Shown: positions 1 through 7,842, numbered from the stretch's first letter. The stretch: 20,218 nucleotides of DNA from JAYFNU01 sp964622315 (GCA_964622315.1 CAZUOY010000031.1:1-20218), one strand, 5' to 3'. Program-made: numbers and translations. The notes: a model not told the origin generated them from the letters alone.

Positions 1-20
1 GCGAAAGTGATGGTGGAAAG

Positions 21-1076
21 ATGCAAAGAGTCAGCGACATAGCAAAATACTTTTCAAACGGTGCAAAGCCCGTAAACCTGTCCGCCCTTACGGACGGTCA
101 CGTTAACGACACCTTCCTCGTCGAGCTAAACACAGGCGAAAGCTTTATCCTTCAAAAGCTCAGCCGCAGGGCGTTTGACAGTCCCGAGGCGTTAATGTTC
201 AACGCCGTTACCGCACTTGCGCATATAGCAAGCAACACTTCGACGGAGCAACCGTTTAAATTCTTAACCACGGCGGACGGAAAATATCTTCTTCGCGATT
301 CGGACGGCGGCTATTGGCGCGCAAGCAGCTATATAGGCGGCTCTCATTCGGGAAGCCGCGGCGCTACAACGAACACCGCGGCGGAGCTTGGCCGTGTGCT
401 TGGAGATTTCCATGCTAATCTTGCCTATCTGCCCGCTAACAAGCTTTATTTTACTATACCTGATTTCCACAACACCCCGAAAAGATATGAGGCTTTTCAA
501 ACGGCGAAATCCGCGGCAGGCTCCGTAGCTCTTGAAGAAATAAAGGGCGAAGTCAAGTTTATAGAAAGCCGTCAGGGCAACCTTTCTATGCTTCTTGATA
601 TGCAGCTTCCCGCGCGTGTTACCCATAACGACGTTAAGCTGGGTAACGTCCTGTTTTCAAACGAAACGGGCAAGGCTATCTGTCTTATAGATTACGACAC
701 CGTTATGCCCGGCGTATACGCTTTCGATTTCGGCGACGCCGTTCGTTCTTGCTGCTTCTGCGACGAGAGCGAAAAGGATTTGACGAAGGTAACGCTAAAT
801 CTTGAAATGTACACGGCTTTCGTTAAGGGATACGTTTCCCGTGTTCGCCGCGTCCTCAGACCAGAGGAGCTGAAAAGCCTTGTAATGGGCGCACGTATGA
901 TTTCGCTTGAGCTGGGAATGCGCTTCCTCACCGACTACCTTGAGGGCAACCACTACTTTAAAACCGACTATCCGGAGCAGAACCTCATACGTGCGCGTGT
1001 ACAGCTTCTTATCTGTGCGCAGGTAGAGAAAAATTACAACAAAATGTGTTCAATCGTAGTTAATGCATTAAAATAG
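21..1076 (+). CDS. NahK-like sugar kinase (aminoglycoside phosphotransferase fold)
   Basis: The 351-residue protein has the kinase signatures of the APH/choline-kinase fold. A Brenner-type catalytic segment H202-N-D204-x4-N209 is followed by the metal-binding IDYDTVMPG segment (D224, D226) and DFGDAVRS near 236-243. The N-terminal stretch TDGHVNDTFLV (24-34) is the glycine loop typical of N-acetylhexosamine 1-kinases, and the length matches that family (about 360). Known members phosphorylate GlcNAc or GalNAc at C1 for conversion to a UDP-sugar; the substrate here is inferred. The ATG at 21 has a GGTGG purine site nearby and fits the family N-terminus. The frame is open to the window edge, so a slightly earlier start cannot be excluded. 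The next gene begins 18 bp downstream, so the two are probably co-transcribed. Confidence 0.82.
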   Translation: MQRVSDIAKYFSNGAKPVNLSALTDGHVNDTFLVELNTGESFILQKLSRRAFDSPEALMFNAVTALAHIASNTSTEQPFKFLTTADGKYLLRDSDGGYWRASSYIGGSHSGSRGATTNTAAELGRVLGDFHANLAYLPANKLYFTIPDFHNTPKRYEAFQTAKSAAGSVALEEIKGEVKFIESRQGNLSMLLDMQLPARVTHNDVKLGNVLFSNETGKAICLIDYDTVMPGVYAFDFGDAVRSCCFCDESEKDLTKVTLNLEMYTAFVKGYVSRVRRVLRPEELKSLVMGARMISLELGMRFLTDYLEGNHYFKTDYPEQNLIRARVQLLICAQVEKNYNKMCSIVVNALK

Positions 1077-1094
1077 CATCGTAAGGAAGAATAT

Positions 1095-2948
1095 ATGTCA
1101 GTATCAGATGATAAACGTATATATGTACCATTCTTTAATTCTAATCAAAAGTTTTTTTACGTTCCTTTTCTTTGTATCTGTGAAATAATTATTGGATACG
1201 TGTTTCTTACAAAAACTTCTCTCATATTTGATGTTTACGAGATTGTTTTTTGGTTGCTTTTAGGAATCATCGGCGTTTTGTTTATACCTTTTTCTAACAA
1301 AACAATTGGTTTTAAGTTTTATTTTGGCTCGGTCAAACGAGTTGTACTGTTTTTTTGTGTTTGTGCGTACTGTGCTTTTTCTCTTATTGGTAATCCTATA
1401 TTTGTTTATCCAATTGGTAAAGCGGTTTCAATATGCGAACTGCTTATCTTCTTTCTGTGTGTGATTTGGTTTGCACCGATAGTTATTTCTTTCGTCTGTT
1501 TTATCCTATGCCTTTCAAAAAGAATGTGTTTGAATGAAAAGTGCCAAACCGTTAATCGAAAACAAGTTTTGATATTTAGAGCTATCACTTTCTTTATCAT
1601 AATGTTGTCTGTCACAGTATACTTAATTGGATTTAATCCGGGCATTTCTTCACCGGATTCTTTTTTAATTTGGCGTCAAGCACGCGGATACTCTGAATTG
1701 ACAAACTGGCATCAGCCAATCGTAGTTTTGATGTACAGGCTGTTTTTTCTTTTCTCCGAGTCACCCACTATCTTAATTACTACATTTGCCGTCGCACTTG
1801 CTTACTCACTTGCAAGATGTCTCTCATTAATATACGAACTGGGTCGCGGTCGGAATAGACTGTTACTTCTGCTTTTTTGTGTTATCTTCTCTTTCGCTCC
1901 CAACACAGGTACCCTGCTCATAACTTTGTGGAAAGACGTACCAATGCTGGCTTCAATGCTTTTGATTTTCTCATACTCTATTGAAATAGTTTATTTGAAA
2001 CATCCAACTACGTGGTTTTTACTTATTAAGCTCTCTTTCTTTTCTTTCTTGTGTTCATCTATACGTTTATACGGTTTAATTTACGTTTTTTCTGTTTTTG
2101 CAATTTTGTTCTTTTCATCAAAAGCCAAAATAAGAATTATACTTTCATCTGTACTTGCTGCGCTTATGTTATTTATCTATTTAGGACCTGTCTATAAATA
2201 TCTTAATGTAGTTACATCTGTTCCCGGCGGTATGTATATTGGATTAGGACAAGACATACGAGCCGTTGATGAATATGGTGGTAATTTGTCTGACTATGCT
2301 AAATTCATAAGTGATGAGCAGACCGGTATCGAAGGAACTAAGGGATTTGAAGAATACCACCCCTATAGAGCGGGCGGTTCAAACGATATGAATTATGTGG
2401 GCTATCAATTCACACCTGATTTTTCGATGTTTGTGAAAAGTTATTTGGACACAGCTATTAAAAATCCCGCAATTGTTATTGACTCAATTTTATGCCGAAT
2501 GGATTGCGTTTGGGACATAAAAACCGGAGTTGACGGTGATATAATGAATCATGCATTTTACAACAATGTTTTTGAGGATTACAGTGTTCCTCGACACAAT
2601 AATTCTGTTACAAACCTGCTTACTGAAATCGTTAACGGTAGTACACAAAGCATTTTTATGTCGGTCTTTTGGCGTGTCGGTATTTATTCGACGCTAATTG
2701 CTTTGTGCATTTACGTTTTACTGTTACTCAAAATGTGGAAAGCTATTATCGGAATTATACCGCATTTTGCTTTTTATCTGTCACTAATTGTATCATGCGG
2801 TTGGATTTCCTATCGTTACTTTCAGCCCCTTGTTTTTTTAGATTTATTGTATTTCTTTTTAGCTTTAGCATTGATTTCAGAACGGAAATATTCTGACGAT
2901 AAGCAGAGTAATCCAAATGAACTGGTTAACGGAGTTTGCAACGAGTAG
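1095..2948 (+). CDS. Large polytopic membrane protein, DUF6020/GT-C-like
   Basis: This 617-residue protein has roughly a dozen hydrophobic segments, with an extracytoplasmic-looking loop at about 375-510. After the first block of membrane segments comes a conserved-looking motif, SPDSF (186-190) then NWHQP (204-208). Its Asp and Trp-His recall the acidic loop of GT-C glycosyltransferases and the Firmicutes membrane family annotated DUF6020; I assign the family from memory of the motif. The likely role is handling lipid-linked sugars for a surface polymer, which is inference. An AAGGAAG site at about 1083-1089 supports the ATG at 1095. The gene is distinctly AT-rich compared with the kinase before it and the operon after it, suggesting a different origin. 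A strong terminator follows about 20 bp after the stop. Confidence 0.75.
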   Translation: MSVSDDKRIYVPFFNSNQKFFYVPFLCICEIIIGYVFLTKTSLIFDVYEIVFWLLLGIIGVLFIPFSNKTIGFKFYFGSVKRVVLFFCVCAYCAFSLIGNPIFVYPIGKAVSICELLIFFLCVIWFAPIVISFVCFILCLSKRMCLNEKCQTVNRKQVLIFRAITFFIIMLSVTVYLIGFNPGISSPDSFLIWRQARGYSELTNWHQPIVVLMYRLFFLFSESPTILITTFAVALAYSLARCLSLIYELGRGRNRLLLLLFCVIFSFAPNTGTLLITLWKDVPMLASMLLIFSYSIEIVYLKHPTTWFLLIKLSFFSFLCSSIRLYGLIYVFSVFAILFFSSKAKIRIILSSVLAALMLFIYLGPVYKYLNVVTSVPGGMYIGLGQDIRAVDEYGGNLSDYAKFISDEQTGIEGTKGFEEYHPYRAGGSNDMNYVGYQFTPDFSMFVKSYLDTAIKNPAIVIDSILCRMDCVWDIKTGVDGDIMNHAFYNNVFEDYSVPRHNNSVTNLLTEIVNGSTQSIFMSVFWRVGIYSTLIALCIYVLLLLKMWKAIIGIIPHFAFYLSLIVSCGWISYRYFQPLVFLDLLYFFLALALISERKYSDDKQSNPNELVNGVCNE

Positions 2949-2967
2949 TACACTATTACACTTGTTT

Positions 2968-3017
2968 ACACAAAAAAACCCAACCGATTACTTGATTATC
3001 AGTTGGGTTTTTTGTGT
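2968..3017. terminator. Bidirectional intrinsic terminator between convergent genes
   Basis: Left arm 2968-2984 (ACAC, A7, CCCAAC) pairs with right arm 3002-3017 (GTTGGG, T6, GTGT). One A bulges, and the loop is about 17 nt. The A and T runs flank the GC core symmetrically, so the hairpin can end transcription on both strands: the membrane-protein gene on plus and mazF on minus. Confidence 0.85.
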
Positions 3018-3050
3018 TTTACCAAGCTATATTACATGGTGTAAGTAGCC

Positions 3051-3404
3051 TTACATATACCCCGCCAAGCCGAAGCTTACAGAAAGCGCTTCGTCTATTC
3101 TTCCCATAGCGTTTCTGTCCACCTCGCCCGCCTTTTCTTTAAGCCGTCTCTTGTCAAGGGTGCGTATTTGTTCAAGGAGAACCACGCTGTCCTTCGTAAG
3201 ACCACATTTGCCCGCGGGAAGCTTTATATGGGTGGGCAGAGTAGTTTTGTCATTCTTGCTTGTAATGGCGGCGGCAATCACGGTGGGGCTGTAGCGGTTG
3301 CCGACATCGTTTTGTACAATAAGCACAGGACGCACACCGCCCTGCTCTGAGCCCACAACGGGACTTAAATCGGCGTAAAATACCTCGCCTCGTTTTACTT
3401 CCAT
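3051..3404 (-). CDS. mazF: MazF/EndoA-type endoribonuclease toxin
   Basis: The 117-residue protein matches the Bacillus EndoA/NdoA toxin closely along its length. It has KRGEVFYADLSPVVGSEQGG near the N-terminus, GVRPVLIVQND (23-33), AAAITSK (44-50) and LLEQIRTLDKRRL. The two residues known to be catalytic in EndoA, R25 and T48, are both present. Members are ribosome-independent RNases that cut mRNA at short U/A-containing sites. The ATG has a GGAG purine-rich site upstream. The gene is last in the minus-strand acpS-nnrD-lipoprotein order, 79 bp after the lipoprotein gene. That gap is too short for an antitoxin, and neither flank encodes a CopG/MazE-like protein, so the cognate antitoxin is not in its usual place. 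Confidence 0.93.
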   Translation of the reverse strand: MEVKRGEVFYADLSPVVGSEQGGVRPVLIVQNDVGNRYSPTVIAAAITSKNDKTTLPTHIKLPAGKCGLTKDSVVLLEQIRTLDKRRLKEKAGEVDRNAMGRIDEALSVSFGLAGYM

Positions 3405-3483
3405 AACCTTTCACTCCAAAAAATGATTTCACAATTATTGTTGACATTTTTATGAAGCTTAAACATAGAAGTTGCTCTTTAGC

Positions 3484-3984
3484 TTAGCTTTCAAAACCTG
3501 AGACCTTTAGTGTGCACCCGAGAGCGGGAAGATAAATCTCTCTCGGCACGCCTGAAATGACGGTTATTCTTGCGCCGCTTTCATAGGTATAAACGCTTTC
3601 GCCGTCGCTTGTCTTAAGCTCGCCCTCCTCCCTCGCCGCGTCATTCGCCGCGTGCATAAGCGAACAGATTAGACTCTTTTCGTGAAGCAGGGCTGTCTGT
3701 CTTTCACAGCTTATTCCCGCAAACTCGCAGACTGCGGTTTCTCCGTTCACCGTTATCTTTTGCCCCGCCACCGAAGCGGGCGCGAGATACAAAAGCTCAT
3801 AGCTCTCGCTTCCGCCCTTTTTGAAGCTGACTTCGCCGCTGAAGCCTTCATATTCAACGCTTCCCGTAAGTAAAAACGCCGCGGAAAAAGTATCTGCTAT
3901 ACTCTCCCTCGGCGTTATGCTATTGCAACTACAAATCGTAATAACAACAGCTACTATTACTAATAGTATTCCTCTATATTTCAC
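3484..3984 (-). CDS. Putative lipoprotein of the acpS-mazF operon
   Basis: A 166-residue protein with a short basic N-terminus, a hydrophobic stretch (6-17) and a lipobox ending ICS-C20, which predicts signal peptidase II cleavage and lipidation at C20. The remainder is a beta-rich-looking domain without cysteine pairs typical of enzymes. The start is GTG at 3982-3984, supported by AGGAG seven bases upstream. In Bacillus a LolA-like lipoprotein gene (ydcC) sits near acpS, alr and ndoA. Position and size suggest an analogous protein here, but I did not establish sequence homology. The gene starts 15 bp after the nnrD stop, so it is translated from the same transcript. Confidence 0.7.
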   Translation of the reverse strand: MKYRGILLVIVAVVITICSCNSITPRESIADTFSAAFLLTGSVEYEGFSGEVSFKKGGSESYELLYLAPASVAGQKITVNGETAVCEFAGISCERQTALLHEKSLICSLMHAANDAAREEGELKTSDGESVYTYESGARITVISGVPREIYLPALGCTLKVSGFES

Positions 3985-3999
3985 CTGTACGCTCCTGAA

Positions 4000-4854
4000 T
4001 TAAATTAAGAGCTCACCTAAGGCGGCGGGAATAAAATCTGCGACCGCGGACGCGGTCATAGAGTGTTTCGGCATAAGCTCGGCGCATAGGTCTGCGGCTT
4101 TGGAGTGAACGAAGACACCCAACAGCGCCGCGTCAAGCTCACCGTAGCCCATTGCGGCAAAGGAGCCAACCGCTCCGCTTAAGAGGTCACCGCTTCCGCC
4201 CTTCGCAAGCCCGGAATTGCCGACTGTGCTGACAAACGTCTCGCCGCTCGCCGCCGCAACGACGGTTTTGTCGCTTTTGAGAACGACAGTAAAGCCTGTT
4301 TCTTCGGCATAAGCCTTTGCCGCGCCCGCTCTGTCGGCGGCTATCGCCTCTACGGATTTTCCAGTAAGACGGGAAAACTCTCCTATATGCGGCGTAAGTA
4401 TAACCCGTTTGCCCTCAAGCTCTTTAAGTAAGTCTATGTTTTCACTTAGCATATTTATTCCGTCCGCGTCGATAACAAGCGTACCGCCGACCGCGTTAAT
4501 AACGCGGCTTGCGGTCTTCTGCACGGAAATCTCGTCGGTCAGCCCACAGCCGATAACTGCGGCGTTTGATTTTCTTGCAAAATCGAGCGCCGCGGGAAGG
4601 TCAAGCTCTTTATCGTAGAGTATAGCCTCCGGACAATGAGCCGCAACAGCCGCAAGCGCCTTTTCGACAGACAACACCGCCGTAAGACCCGCGCCGCAGG
4701 CAAGCGCGCCCTTCACGCAAAGCACCGCCGCCCCGCGGTAGCGACCACTGCCAACCAAGCAGAGAAGCCGACCGAAATCACCCTTATGAGAGCCGGCGTC
4801 TCTTTCTTTCAAAATACCCTTTACTGCGGCGAGGTCAAGCGTTTTTTCGGTCAT
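4000..4854 (-). CDS. nnrD: ADP/ATP-dependent NAD(P)H-hydrate dehydratase
   Basis: The 284-residue protein is a stand-alone C-terminal YjeF/ribokinase-like domain that dehydrates the damaged hydrated form of NAD(P)H back to NAD(P)H. Visible signatures are KGDFGRLLCLVGS (24-36), IDADGIN (128-134), TPHIGEF (154-160) and the nucleotide/catalytic loop NSGLAKGGSGDLLSG (213-227) with the presumed catalytic D223. The N-terminal epimerase domain found in fused Nnr proteins is absent, as in many species that carry it separately or not at all. Its ATG overlaps the acpS stop (ATGA arrangement, 4851-4854), which indicates translational coupling. Confidence 0.92.
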   Translation of the reverse strand: MTEKTLDLAAVKGILKERDAGSHKGDFGRLLCLVGSGRYRGAAVLCVKGALACGAGLTAVLSVEKALAAVAAHCPEAILYDKELDLPAALDFARKSNAAVIGCGLTDEISVQKTASRVINAVGGTLVIDADGINMLSENIDLLKELEGKRVILTPHIGEFSRLTGKSVEAIAADRAGAAKAYAEETGFTVVLKSDKTVVAAASGETFVSTVGNSGLAKGGSGDLLSGAVGSFAAMGYGELDAALLGVFVHSKAADLCAELMPKHSMTASAVADFIPAALGELLI

Positions 4855-5213
4855 ATTCGCTCCTCCAAAACAACGTTCGCAACCACAAGCTTTTTTGAGT
4901 TGGTTAGCGCAACATGTGCGGTAAGGTGCTTTGCCTCAATAATCTTCTTTATGTTACCCGTAAAGACAAAGTAAGGCTTTCCAAGCTCGTCGCGCAGCAC
5001 CGAAATTTCATCAAGTGAGAAGCCACGAACACCGGTACCGAGTGCCTTGGAGAGCGCCTCCTTTGCAGCGAAACAACCCGAAAGCTTTGTCGGTTTATCT
5101 GAAAACAGTGTTCTTTCCGCCGCGGAGAAGGAGAACGCCATAAACCGCTCGCTTAGCATACTCTCCTCTATTCGCGAAATCTCAAGAAGGTCGTTGCCTA
5201 CTCCGTAAATCAT
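4851..5213 (-). CDS. acpS: Holo-[acyl-carrier-protein] synthase
   Basis: AcpS transfers 4'-phosphopantetheine from CoA to the acyl carrier protein serine, activating fatty-acid synthesis. The 120-residue product has the family length and motifs: IYGVGNDLLEI with metal ligand D8, and GCFAAKEALSKALGTG (47-62) with the second acidic ligand. The open frame extends 20 codons upstream, but the ATG at 5211-5213 is preceded by GGAGG with a 7-base spacer, and the family starts exactly here. It is the first gene of the minus-strand operon acpS-nnrD-lipoprotein-mazF, with an extended -10 promoter just upstream. Confidence 0.94.
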   Translation of the reverse strand: MIYGVGNDLLEISRIEESMLSERFMAFSFSAAERTLFSDKPTKLSGCFAAKEALSKALGTGVRGFSLDEISVLRDELGKPYFVFTGNIKKIIEAKHLTAHVALTNSKKLVVANVVLEERI

Positions 5214-5242
5214 AGCCGCACCTCCACAATATTTATGTATTA

Positions 5243-5251
5243 AGTATACCA
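5243..5251 (-). promoter_or_regulatory. Extended -10 promoter of acpS operon
   Basis: On the minus strand the sequence TGGTATACT (TGn plus TATACT) lies about 30 bp before the acpS start, and the GGAGG ribosome site follows at 5221-5225. No convincing -35 is present (TTGTAT at 19 bp is weak), which is tolerated by extended -10 promoters. Confidence 0.55.
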
Positions 5252-5340
5252 CAGCTATGGTCTTAACATACAAGGGTTTTCATATTGCTGTATAATGCTT
5301 ATAGTTAAATTGACTGTTGGAATGTTATGTGATATTATCA

Positions 5341-5377
5341 ACTCGCACTGAAAAACAAAATATTTTTCAGTGCGAGT
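5341..5377. repeat. Perfect 15-bp inverted repeat in the acpS-GT4 gap
   Basis: Arms 5341-5355 (starting ACTCGCACTG then A5) and 5363-5377 (T5 then CAGTGCGAGT) are perfectly complementary around a 7-nt loop. The hairpin lies about 95 bp past the stop of the minus-strand GT4 gene and could act as its terminator. However, the T run is inside the stem rather than after it, so it is not a canonical intrinsic terminator. The rest of 5274-5472 shows no coding region. Confidence 0.7.
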
Positions 5378-5472
5378 CTTCTGCTTGCGGTATTCTTGTA
5401 GTATCTGTCGATATATTAGTAGCAAATAAGTTTGAATTATTTAAACCATGTAAGTGCATTCTTATGACATTA

Positions 5473-6654
5473 TTAATCTTTTAATTTCGATGTTTTGCTA
5501 ATCAAATTCTCAAGAAAGGTACCGAAAACATCTTCCGCTGTGCTCCAGTTGTACCTTATGGAAAAATCATATGCCGCACGACGAACTTCTTGATACTTTT
5601 GTTCATCAGTTAAGCACAGCTTCATGCACTCATATAAATTCTTTGGTGTATTCTCGCTACATAAAAAACCCGCTTTTCCGAAATTTACAGCATCCCTGCA
5701 TCCTGGTGAATTGTACACAATACTTGGCGTACCGCAAATGGCAGCTTCTGTTACAATAATTCCCCAACCCTCACGAATTGACGGAAACAACAGGGCTTTC
5801 GCTTGTTCTTGAAGCTTAAATTTTTCCTCATCGGAAACAAAGCCTTTGATGACCACATCGTCCTCTTGCTTGCTTCCATAGCTTAAGGAATATTTATCGC
5901 AGATTTTTGACAGGCATTTTTCAGTATATTGCATATCCGGCTTACCCAGCAACCAAAGTTTTGCATTGGAAAAGTCTCTTTTAAGTAATCCCAATGCTTC
6001 AATTGAATCATCAATTCCTTTGTATTTTGCATATCTTCCAACATATATAAAATTTGCTTCATTTTTCTTTGTCGTAAGTTTTTCATATGGCAAAGCACTA
6101 CGTCCGATGACACCCGGTGGAACAATACATATTTTATGTTCGTGAAAACCCAATGCTACAAGGTCGTTTTTAGTGGATTCTGAAACTGTTACGGTATAAT
6201 CATTCTTTTGAAGTCTAAGAAAAAGGTTTTCCAATCGTTTACCGATAAAAGATAGCGGAAAATGTGATGACGTGTCCCATATTTCGCGGGTTAACTGATG
6301 AATATAGAAAATTCTTTTTTCCTTTTCTACCCAAAAACGCGTAAAAAACCTATGTGTGTTACATTGGTCAATTACAATGTCAATATCTTTTCTATTCTTA
6401 TGATACAACCGCATGGCGTATAGTATTACAGAAAGAACTCCGCCTTTTCTTAAGTAGGTTACACCGTCGATTACTTCTTTCTCCTTCAAGCCTTCGTAAC
6501 ACGGAGCAAGATGAAATATTCGAAATCTTTTTGGATTCAATCGCCGCAGCATTTCATGCGTATGGGTTTCGGCACCCCCAAATTTCGGGGAACGAATATC
6601 TCGCCATGACAGTGCGAGAATGGTTGTTCGCGAATCATGTCCGAAAGTAAACAT
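5473..6654 (-). CDS. Glycosyltransferase family 4
   Basis: The 393-residue protein has the GT-B layout. The N-terminal donor/acceptor lobe has FGGAETHTHEMLRRL (25-39). The C-terminal Rossmann lobe has FIYVGRYAKYKGID (202-215) and the retaining E-x7-E signature REGWGIIVTEAA (E295, E303). No signal peptide or strong membrane segment is visible, so it probably acts at the cytoplasmic face of the membrane on a lipid-linked glycan. The ATG has a GGAG site with 7-base spacing. The gene is AT-rich and divergent from a GT2 gene, and the pair interrupts the acpS-pheST neighbourhood. Donor sugar cannot be predicted. Confidence 0.9.
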   Translation of the reverse strand: MFTFGHDSRTTILALSWRDIRSPKFGGAETHTHEMLRRLNPKRFRIFHLAPCYEGLKEKEVIDGVTYLRKGGVLSVILYAMRLYHKNRKDIDIVIDQCNTHRFFTRFWVEKEKRIFYIHQLTREIWDTSSHFPLSFIGKRLENLFLRLQKNDYTVTVSESTKNDLVALGFHEHKICIVPPGVIGRSALPYEKLTTKKNEANFIYVGRYAKYKGIDDSIEALGLLKRDFSNAKLWLLGKPDMQYTEKCLSKICDKYSLSYGSKQEDDVVIKGFVSDEEKFKLQEQAKALLFPSIREGWGIIVTEAAICGTPSIVYNSPGCRDAVNFGKAGFLCSENTPKNLYECMKLCLTDEQKYQEVRRAAYDFSIRYNWSTAEDVFGTFLENLISKTSKLKD

Positions 6655-6679
6655 TTCATTTCTCCCAAGTGTAATTAAA

Positions 6680-6688
6680 ATAATACCA
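6680..6688 (-). promoter_or_regulatory. Extended -10 promoter of the GT4 gene
   Basis: The minus strand reads TGGTATTAT, an extended -10 element, about 26 bp before the GT4 start codon. No clear -35 is visible at the expected distance. It is back-to-back with the plus-strand promoter at 6701-6709. Confidence 0.5.
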
Positions 6689-6700
6689 TATCGAAACCAG

Positions 6701-6709
6701 TGTTATACT
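6701..6709 (+). promoter_or_regulatory. Extended -10 promoter of the GT2 gene
   Basis: TGTTATACT is a TGn extended -10 element, about 24 bp before the ATG at 6733. Its position rules out the in-frame upstream start at 6700, because transcription would begin near 6716. Confidence 0.55.
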
Positions 6710-6732
6710 ATCGTACGGAAAGGATTTTGTCA

Positions 6733-7737
6733 ATGAAACAGCTTTTGTTCAGTATCGTTATGCCAACATATAATTCTCAAAAAACCATTGGTCTCGCGCT
6801 CAGTTCTCTTGTAAAGCAAACATTACCAAGAGATTGTTATGAAATACTTGTAATTGACGGTGGTTCAACTGATGATACTGTAGAAATTGCACGGAGCTTT
6901 GGGGCTGTAATTTTACAAAACCCAGATAAAAAACCAGAATACGCAAAGAGAATAGGTTTTGTTAACGCACAGGGTAAATATCTTATTGAAATGGATTCGG
7001 ATGAAGAATTAATACGTGAAGACCAGCTTGTTGAGCGGCTACATTTTCTTGAAGAACATCCTGAAGTAAAGGTGATGGTGGTGGATAAACTGATTTCGAA
7101 GGGAATTGGATTAGCCAGCAGATACATCAATGTATGTGGCGACCCCTTTACTCAGTTTATTTATAACCGAAAGGGTAGCACTATTGCAGATTTTCGAAAA
7201 AAAGCATCAATAGTTCAAGATAATCGTTATGTCTTTAATTTTTTACCGCAAGATATTATTCCTATTGGCGACGGCGGCACAACGCTATTATCTTTAGAGT
7301 TTATTAATGCTTGTTTAAAAGAACAAAAATCAGAGCTCACCTTTGCCGCCACCGCTTTCGATAGTATTGTTGAAAGAACGGGGCTAATCGGTTGTATAGA
7401 GGATGACAACATAAATCACTACTCATCAGCGACCTTAAAAAGCTACCTTTCAAAGCTTCGTTTTCGAGTACTCAACAACATTTTTAACGTTCAAGAAAGC
7501 GGATTCTCATCTCGTGCAGCCAAAAAAAGTATCCTTCGGCATCGCAAAATTCTATTCTGTTTCTATGCGTTGAGCTTTATACTGCCATTTTATGATAGCA
7601 TTCGGCTTTCTATATTGCACCGTGACCCGTCTATGCTACTTCACATTTTTTATCTTTATTATACTTGCTTTTATATTGTAATTTGCTTGTTAGGTAAGTG
7701 TTTAGGGCGAAAATTGTCTAGTAAGGTTTATGGTTAG
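6733..7737 (+). CDS. Glycosyltransferase family 2 with C-terminal membrane segments
   Basis: From the ATG at 6733 the product is 334 residues. It opens with the GT-A fold signature FSIVMPTYNSQKTIG (6-20), then LVIDGGSTDDT (39-49) and the metal/nucleotide-binding EMDSDEE (86-92, D88-S-D90). The C-terminal 60-70 residues contain two hydrophobic stretches that should anchor it in the membrane. I chose 6733 over the in-frame start at 6700 because GGAAAGG (6718-6724) is well placed for it and the promoter -10 falls inside the longer version. The gene is AT-rich like its divergent GT4 neighbour. The two probably add sugars to the same surface glycan, which is an inference from position. Confidence 0.88.
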   Translation: MKQLLFSIVMPTYNSQKTIGLALSSLVKQTLPRDCYEILVIDGGSTDDTVEIARSFGAVILQNPDKKPEYAKRIGFVNAQGKYLIEMDSDEELIREDQLVERLHFLEEHPEVKVMVVDKLISKGIGLASRYINVCGDPFTQFIYNRKGSTIADFRKKASIVQDNRYVFNFLPQDIIPIGDGGTTLLSLEFINACLKEQKSELTFAATAFDSIVERTGLIGCIEDDNINHYSSATLKSYLSKLRFRVLNNIFNVQESGFSSRAAKKSILRHRKILFCFYALSFILPFYDSIRLSILHRDPSMLLHIFYLYYTCFYIVICLLGKCLGRKLSSKVYG

Positions 7738-7807
7738 AACAGATTTAGTGCATTTCTTTGCAATTAATAGGAGGCGAGATTTAAAAACAATAAATCAAAT
7801 TTCCCTC

Positions 7808-7836
7808 TTGAAATATTCGGAAATAAGTGTTAAGAT
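7808..7836 (+). promoter_or_regulatory. Promoter of the pheST T-box leader
   Basis: TTGAAA (7808-7813) and TGT-TAAGAT (-10 at 7831-7836 with TGn extension) are separated by 17 bp. Transcription would start near 7843, just ahead of the T-box Stem I region. Confidence 0.6.
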
Positions 7837-7842
7837 TGTTGT

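Noticed and set aside
1..42. Possible 3' end of an upstream gene overlapping the kinase start
   Set aside because: Two other frames are open for a few codons only (stops at 8-10 and 40-42); too short to decide which, if either, is coding.
264..626. 120-codon minus-strand frame in the kinase gene
   Set aside because: Antisense to a well-supported kinase, basic composition, and no start signal.
3440..3465. Plus-strand TTGACA as a -35 element
   Set aside because: The -10 at proper spacing is poor and it would read into the antisense strand of the acpS operon.
5281..5340. Plus-strand TATAAT at 5291-5296 as a promoter
   Set aside because: No good -35 and no plus-strand gene follows within reach; AT-rich intergenic sequence gives such matches by chance.
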